In this document: positions 59,523 through 64,000 of the stretch, piece by piece | Numbering within the stretch: position 1 is the stretch's first letter | How the letters are laid out: the number at the start of each line of letters is the position of its first letter | DNA from: Novosphingobium sp. G106 | GTDB taxonomy: Bacteria > Pseudomonadota > Alphaproteobacteria > Sphingomonadales > Sphingomonadaceae | Length of the DNA: 64,000 nucleotides | Assembly: GCF_019075875.1 (NCBI RefSeq) | Contig: NZ_JAHOOZ010000001.1 | Span: forward strand, 682,001-746,000 | Direction: 5' to 3' | Position numbers and translations under genes: made by a program | Notes under the pieces: model-generated | Database searches by the model: none | Told to the model about the DNA's origin: nothing | What the model saw: only the letters and a program-made list of their open reading frames with translations

Positions 59523-60134
59523 ATGTCTGAACGCACGCGAAATCGTGAGGATGCCGTGGTCCGCAAGGCCCAGATCATCGATCAGGCGCTGCAGATCGTC
59601 GGCGAACTCGGCTACTATGGCTTCACCATCCAGGGCCTGGCAGAGCGGTGCGGCATCTCCAATGCCGGGCTGCTTTACTACTTCGGGTCGAAGGACAAGC
59701 TGCTGCTGGCCTTGCTCGACGAGATCGAGCGCCGCGGCGAGGACCGGGTCGAGCATCTGGTCGCCGCCGCGACCCAGGATGCCCAGTCCTCCGAACAGAC
59801 CTACGCGGCGACGGTCGTGTTGTTGCAGGAGATGGTTGCGCAGTTTCTTGCCGACGTGACGCAGACCCGTTTCGTCGCGGCGCTCCAGCTCGAGTCCATG
59901 AACGAAGCGCATCCGGCGCACGCCTGGTTCCGCGACCGTGAGGCTGAGACGATCGATCTGTTCACGCAGCTCGCCTCGCCCTGGACGGACGAGCCGCTGT
60001 CGGCTGCGCGGCAGCTCAATGCGCTGATGAACGGGCTTGGCCAGCAATGGCTGCGCGCCGGCGAGACGTTCGATCTGGTCGAAGAATGGGGCCGGGCGCT
60101 GCGCGTCGTCCTGCCGGGGCCGGGCGCTCGCTAG
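59523..60134 (+). CDS. TetR-family regulator of the ester operons
   Basis: 203 aa from ATG 59523 (GTG 59514 would add three residues). The N-terminal domain is a standard TetR helix-turn-helix: AQIIDQALQIVGELGYYGFT, IQGLAERCGISNAGLLYYFG and SKDKLLLALLDEIE. The C-terminal ligand-binding part, QLASPWTDEPLSAARQLNAL, is variable. Matching TACTAAC/GTTAGTA palindromes lie before this gene and before the operon at 50383. It probably represses both until an ester, its acid or acyl-CoA binds; the ligand is inferred only in kind. Confidence 0.92.
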   Translation: MSERTRNREDAVVRKAQIIDQALQIVGELGYYGFTIQGLAERCGISNAGLLYYFGSKDKLLLALLDEIERRGEDRVEHLVAAATQDAQSSEQTYAATVVLLQEMVAQFLADVTQTRFVAALQLESMNEAHPAHAWFRDREAETIDLFTQLASPWTDEPLSAARQLNALMNGLGQQWLRAGETFDLVEEWGRALRVVLPGPGAR

Positions 60135-60177
60135 TCGAAAATAGAAAGCGGTCAGGATCGGCCGCGAGGGGAAGACG

Positions 60178-62076
60178 ATGCCAACTAAGAATGATGTCCG
60201 GCTCGCGCCGGCGGTAAGGACGCTTGCGCGTCGCGGAAAATCGCTGAAGGCCGCGGCGGGCGTTGCAAGTGCAGCGCTGATAGTCGCCGCGACCACTGCC
60301 AATACTGGGGCCAGCCCGCCGGCTGCGCGGCCTTTCGATCTGGCCGGCTCGTGCACGCCCGAAGCCATGCAGGCGGCGGTAGCCAATCTGTCGACGAAAG
60401 TGACGGTCAGGCAGATCGCCAACGGTCCGCGTTTCGCCGGGGGCACCAGGCTGGTCGCCGCGACCGATAAGCTCCCTGCTTTCTGCCAGGTGACGGGTAG
60501 TTTCGTCACCAATCCGGCGACGGGCAAGACCGCAAACTTCCTCGCGACCTTCCCGGCCAACTGGAACGGCAAATACCTCCAGATGGGCTGCTCGGGCCAC
60601 TGCGGCCAGTTCGCGGTCAGCGATCCGGCACAGCCGCAGGCCACTATCACCAACCAGGGACTGCCCTACGACACGATCGCGCGCGGCTATGCGTCCTTCG
60701 CCACCGACGAGGGCCATGAGGGCTTCTCGGGCGGCACCTGGGCGATCAAGGGACCGGGCCAGGTCGACGAGGAAGCGATCGCCGATCTGTTCTACCGCGC
60801 CGACAAGGTCCTGGCGGGCATGGGCAAGGAGTTCACCGCTGCGTTCTATGGCCGGGCGAGCGGCGCGCCGCAGAAGATCGCCCGGTCCTATTTCAACGGC
60901 TGCTCGGGCGGCGGGCGCGATGCCTTCGTCGCCGCGTCCTATTTCCCCGAGGCATTCGACGGCATCATCGGCGGTTCGGCCTACAATGGCATCGGCGCCG
61001 CGTTCCAGTTTGCCGGCATTCCCAGCGGCCAGCTGCGCTCGGCCGGCGCGGTCGTGCCGCCCAGCCTGATCGCGCTGATCGATCCGATCGTGAAGGCGCA
61101 GTGCGACGGGCTCGACGGGGTCAAGGACGGGCTCATCCAGAACCCCGCGGCCTGTAATTTCCGCCCCGACCGCGACTTGCCCAAGTGCACCTCCGGTTCG
61201 CCCGCGGGCCAGTGCTTCACGCCCGAGCAGATCGAGACGGTCAGCCTGCTGCTGAGCGCGGTCACTGACGAACGCGGCAATGTCGTCCAGCCGGGCTTCT
61301 CGGTAAGCGAGATCCAGGCCGCATCGTTCCTGACGCCGCCGCGTCCCGCCGATCTTTCGGCGAGGGATCCGTTCCCCGGATCCGATACCGGCGCCTTGAA
61401 CGGCGGCTACTGGCCGCTCGCCGACGCCTATCTCAAGGTTTTCGTTCACAAGAACGATCCCAATTTCTTCACTCGCCAGCTCTTCACCTTTCGCAGCGGC
61501 GGCCCGGGACCGATCAACGCCTTCCACGTCATCGCGCCGAGCTCGGAAGTGGCGCTCGTCAAACGCGAGGCGCGCATGGGGATCGGCCATTTCCCGGAGA
61601 ACTTCGATCCCTTCATCCGGCAGGATCGCAAGTTCCTGATGTGGCACAATCTCAGCGACCAGGTGCTGACGCCCTATATGTCGATCAACTTCTACAAGGA
61701 GCTTGCCGCACGGCATGGCGGCTACGGCAAGCTCCAGCGCAACGTCCGCCTGTTCTCGCTGCCGGGCACGCCCCATTGCAGCATGGGCGGCGTCGGTCCG
61801 AACAGCTTCGACGCGCTGACCGCTATGGAGAACTGGGTCGAGAAGGGCATCGCCCCCGATGCGCTTCCGGCAAAGCTCTATCCGGCCAATGCCATGGGCT
61901 TCAAGCAATTCGATAAGCCGCCGACGCGCACGATGCCGCTCTGCAAGTTCCCGACGATGGCCCACTACAAGGGCAGCGGCGACGTCAACGACGGCGCGAA
62001 CTGGTCGTGCCCCTCGGGCGACACATCGATGCTGCGCGTGGGTGAGAGCGGCCGGCAGGCGGGCGTCGTCCAGTGA
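60178..62076 (+). CDS. Secreted tannase/feruloyl esterase family protein
   Basis: 632 aa. The N-terminus (RRGKSLKAAAGVASAALIVA, then ATTANTGAS) is a long signal sequence. PF07519 motifs are complete: FCQVTGSFVTNPATGKTANF, QMGCSGHCGQFAV, FNGCSGGGRDAF with C242-S243, WHNLSDQVLTPYMSINFYKE with the Asp, and SLPGTPHCSMGG with H533-C534. It closely parallels the protein at 50383 and ends with the same GDVxDGANWSCPSGD pattern, so a local duplication is likely. It follows tetR by 43 bp, probably in one transcript with the esterase at 62099. Confidence 0.92.
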   Translation: MPTKNDVRLAPAVRTLARRGKSLKAAAGVASAALIVAATTANTGASPPAARPFDLAGSCTPEAMQAAVANLSTKVTVRQIANGPRFAGGTRLVAATDKLPAFCQVTGSFVTNPATGKTANFLATFPANWNGKYLQMGCSGHCGQFAVSDPAQPQATITNQGLPYDTIARGYASFATDEGHEGFSGGTWAIKGPGQVDEEAIADLFYRADKVLAGMGKEFTAAFYGRASGAPQKIARSYFNGCSGGGRDAFVAASYFPEAFDGIIGGSAYNGIGAAFQFAGIPSGQLRSAGAVVPPSLIALIDPIVKAQCDGLDGVKDGLIQNPAACNFRPDRDLPKCTSGSPAGQCFTPEQIETVSLLLSAVTDERGNVVQPGFSVSEIQAASFLTPPRPADLSARDPFPGSDTGALNGGYWPLADAYLKVFVHKNDPNFFTRQLFTFRSGGPGPINAFHVIAPSSEVALVKREARMGIGHFPENFDPFIRQDRKFLMWHNLSDQVLTPYMSINFYKELAARHGGYGKLQRNVRLFSLPGTPHCSMGGVGPNSFDALTAMENWVEKGIAPDALPAKLYPANAMGFKQFDKPPTRTMPLCKFPTMAHYKGSGDVNDGANWSCPSGDTSMLRVGESGRQAGVVQ

Positions 62077-62098
62077 GAGCTTCAGGAGGGGAGCGATA

Positions 62099-63064
62099 AT
62101 GCCCGACGAAACCATGCTTGAGGTTCCTGCCCGCAGCATTCCGGCGCCCAGCCACCTCAGCGCCGAGGCACGGGCACAGCTTGCCCATTGGACGCTGTCG
62201 AACCCGCCCTGGCCCGTGCAGGACGACATCCAGGGCTGGCGCGACCTGATCGCCGGCATGAACGCCATGGGCGAGGCAGGGCTCGGCATGATGAGCCAGC
62301 ACATTGCCGCCGAGGTCGAGGAGATCGACGCCGATGGTGCGCGCGTCTTCGTCGTGACGCCAGCCGGCATCACGGCCGACGACGACCGCGTATATCTGGA
62401 TTTCCACGGCGGTGCGATGCTCTGGGGCGACGGCGAAAGCTGCCGCGCGATGGGCAAGATCACCGCCGCGATGATGGGCGCCCGCGTCTGGGCGGTTGAT
62501 TATCGAACGCCGCCCGACCATCCCTATCCGGCGCCGCTCGACGATTGCGTTGCCGCTTACCGCGCGCTGCTGCGCCAGTACTCACCCGATCGCATCATCT
62601 TCGGCGGCGCTTCGGCCGGCGGCAATTTCTCTGCGGCGACGATCCTGCGCGCCCGCGATGAAGGTCTGCCGCTTCCCGCCGCCTGCGTGCTGATGACGCC
62701 CGAGATCGATCTCACCGAATGCGGCGACAGTTTCCGGACGCTGCTCGGCATCGATACGGCGCTGACTTCCAGCCTGATGCCCGCAAATCTGCTTTACGCC
62801 GGAGGGCACGATCTCGCCGATCCCTACGTCTCGCCGCTGTTCGGCGATTTCACCAAGGGCTTTCCGCCGACCCTGCTGCAGAGCGGCACGCGCGACCTGT
62901 TCCTGTCTAACACCGTTCTGATGCACCGCGCGCTGCGCCGTGCCGACATCGAAGCCGAACTCCACATTTTCGACGCCGCAACCCACGTCATGTTCATGAG
63001 CGGGCCGGAAGCCGCCGATCGCACGCGCGAAGTGCGGTGTTTCGTCGACAGGCACTGGCGATAA
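62099..63064 (+). CDS. Cytosolic alpha/beta-hydrolase, hormone-sensitive-lipase (family IV) esterase
   Basis: 321 aa from ATG 62099 with AGGAGGGGAG upstream. No signal peptide. Family IV motifs: oxyanion hole YLDFHGGAMLWGDG, nucleophile FGGASAGGNFSAA, Asp in QSGTRDLFLSNT and His in FDAATHVMFMSG, a complete catalytic triad. It hydrolyses small esters, probably a fragment left after the exported tannases and carboxylesterase act. It follows the tannase by 22 bp. Confidence 0.93.
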   Translation: MPDETMLEVPARSIPAPSHLSAEARAQLAHWTLSNPPWPVQDDIQGWRDLIAGMNAMGEAGLGMMSQHIAAEVEEIDADGARVFVVTPAGITADDDRVYLDFHGGAMLWGDGESCRAMGKITAAMMGARVWAVDYRTPPDHPYPAPLDDCVAAYRALLRQYSPDRIIFGGASAGGNFSAATILRARDEGLPLPAACVLMTPEIDLTECGDSFRTLLGIDTALTSSLMPANLLYAGGHDLADPYVSPLFGDFTKGFPPTLLQSGTRDLFLSNTVLMHRALRRADIEAELHIFDAATHVMFMSGPEAADRTREVRCFVDRHWR

Positions 63065-63090
63065 GCAGGATATTATCGAGGAGAAATGAA

Positions 63091-63402
63091 ATGCGTATCA
63101 TCCTGACGGCAGCTCTAATGGTTCTGGCAGCACCGACAGCTCTCATGGCCGCGCCGGTCGCTGCGGGCGCACCCGCAGCCAACGCCTTGTCGGTCGAAAC
63201 GACGGACCTCGGCACCTTGCTCGACAATGCGGATGCCAAGGCGGTGCTGATGAAGCATATTCCCGCGATTGTCGGCAACGACCAGATCGCCATGGCTCGG
63301 CCCATGACCTTGAAGCAGCTGCAGCAGTATTCTGGCGACAGCCTTACCGACGAAAAGCTGGCTCTGATCCAGTCCGACCTGGACAAGCTTGCAAAACGCT
63401 GA
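63091..63402 (+). CDS. Small exported protein of unknown function
   Basis: 103 aa behind GAGGAGAAA. A signal peptide (LTAALMVLAAPTALMAAP) is followed by about 70 residues with the segments DLGTLLDNADAKAVLMKHIP, MTLKQLQQYSGDSLTDEKLA and LIQSDLDKLAKR, which look helical. No family recognised, no Cys in the mature part. It lies 26 bp after the family IV esterase and is part of the tetR-tannase transcript; a small periplasmic partner of the secreted enzymes is possible. Confidence 0.75.
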   Translation: MRIILTAALMVLAAPTALMAAPVAAGAPAANALSVETTDLGTLLDNADAKAVLMKHIPAIVGNDQIAMARPMTLKQLQQYSGDSLTDEKLALIQSDLDKLAKR

Positions 63403-63450
63403 GTTTGGAACCGTTTCGGCCCGGCTGCGCCGCATAGAAAGGACATCGCA

Positions 63451-63960
63451 ATGTCTTCCGAGATCTCGGGTGCGCCGATCGATAGTGCGGCCAGCCACGC
63501 GCGGCCTTCTACCCCCGAAGAACTTCGGGTCATGAAGGTGGTGGCGGCGAAGCTCGACGAGGCCAGGCACAGGCAGGACGGCCCCGCGTTCCTGGAGACC
63601 TTCCATGAGAGCGCGATTTGCGAGTTCAAGCCGGCGGGATTGCGAATAACCGCACGGGCAACGATCGCCGAGATGTTTCAGCGATCGGCGCCCGTACTGG
63701 CACCATCGTTGGCCTCAAGGCGACAATTGAGGGAGTGGTCGAACCAGAACGGGCTCCTGCGTGAATGGTCCTATCCGGTCCGATTGTCCTCGGGCGAAGA
63801 ACTGCCGACCACCCAGCTGGAGATCATCGAGTTCGCCGACGGCCTCGAGAGCATATTATCCTATCGCCTCCGCATGAACGCCCTGTTCTCGAAACTGTTC
63901 GTTCGAGCGCTAGGAGAGGATTTTTCGTCGCTGCCCGGCGTAGAACGCGTCTCGGGCTGA
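63451..63960 (+). CDS. NTF2-like (SnoaL-type) protein
   Basis: 169 aa. The order of elements (MKVVAAKLDEARHRQDGPAF then LETFHESAICEFKPAG, TIAEMFQRSAPVL, TTQLEIIEFADGLESILSYR) fits an NTF2-like cone fold, with helix, strand and long C-terminal sheet. The central LREWSNQNGLLREWSYPVRL is typical of SnoaL-like proteins of catabolic clusters. Function unknown. It is 48 bp after the small exported protein on the same strand. Confidence 0.7.
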   Translation: MSSEISGAPIDSAASHARPSTPEELRVMKVVAAKLDEARHRQDGPAFLETFHESAICEFKPAGLRITARATIAEMFQRSAPVLAPSLASRRQLREWSNQNGLLREWSYPVRLSSGEELPTTQLEIIEFADGLESILSYRLRMNALFSKLFVRALGEDFSSLPGVERVSG

Positions 63961-63984
63961 AACCCTGCGAGAGGAGAACCAACG

Positions 63985-64000
63985 ATGCCGACCCATCTCG
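63985..64000 (+). CDS. Start of a further gene, cut by the window edge
   Basis: ATG 63985 follows GAGGAGA at 63971-63977 with suitable spacing and reads M-P-T-H-L before the window ends. It is in line with the preceding transcript, so the cluster continues to the right. Nothing can be said of its function. Confidence 0.55.

Noticed and set aside
60016..62463. 815-codon open frame antisense to the third tannase
   Set aside because: Shadow of a well-supported esterase gene; no motifs.
1..64000. Mobile elements, tRNA, rRNA, CRISPR or riboswitch
   Set aside because: No transposase or integrase gene, no terminal inverted repeats, no regularly spaced repeats and no cloverleaf-like or rRNA sequence was seen on reading the intergenic regions.

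Overview
The window is high-GC, densely packed bacterial DNA. Its gene content points to a sphingomonad (Sphingomonas, Novosphingobium or Sphingobium type): three TonB-dependent receptors (TBDRs) with signal peptides, secreted glycoside hydrolases and tannase-family esterases, and hexuronate genes of the UxaC/UxuB/ManD/KdgK type. I saw no rRNA, tRNA, CRISPR array, insertion sequence or phage gene. Assignment to a genus is inference.

Region 1 (1-27.1 kb) is a plant-polysaccharide locus for pentoses and hexuronates. It holds the end of a glycoside hydrolase, xylose isomerase and xylulokinase, a LacI and a ROK regulator, a TBDR, a secreted GxSxG protein, two MFS transporters, a ThuA-like protein and a secreted GH2 enzyme. 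It also holds a route from glucuronate to KDPG: uxaC (isomerase), uxuB (fructuronate reductase), manD (mannonate dehydratase) and kdgK, with an ExuT-like importer and a FadR-type GntR regulator. A second TBDR closes the region at a strong intrinsic terminator. Glucuronoxylan-like material is the simplest substrate that would use both halves.

Region 2 (27.2-34.1 kb) is a minus-strand operon of exported redox-type proteins: class II cytochrome c, a two-repeat Lipoprotein_15-like protein, an unknown 407-aa protein, a DUF1592-type c-heme protein, a Tat-exported DUF1552 protein, a VOC protein and a Tat-exported HiPIP, followed by a MarR gene. No function is known to me for this combination. A LacI-type box in front of it ties it to region 1.

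Region 3 (34.2-38.3 kb) holds a sterol desaturase-type hydroxylase with a secreted partner, and a small smORF/DUF2975/XRE operon with an obvious promoter-operator.

Region 4 (38.3-64 kb) looks like a catabolic cluster for an ester-linked, alcohol-bearing compound. It contains a TBDR and divergent LuxR-type regulator, a PQQ dehydrogenase, an aldehyde dehydrogenase, three tannase/feruloyl-esterase paralogues, other esterases, an acyl-CoA ligase, a nitroreductase, NTF2-like proteins, an SDR and a TetR regulator.

Two themes cut across the window. First, five families of inverted-repeat operators can be read by eye and matched to five local regulators (LacI, ROK, GntR/FadR, LuxR, TetR); they partition the genes into regulons. 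Second, four otherwise intact genes (ROK, manD, aldehyde dehydrogenase, one tannase) each carry one single-base indel, mostly in G/C runs, which suggests sequence errors or very recent inactivation.
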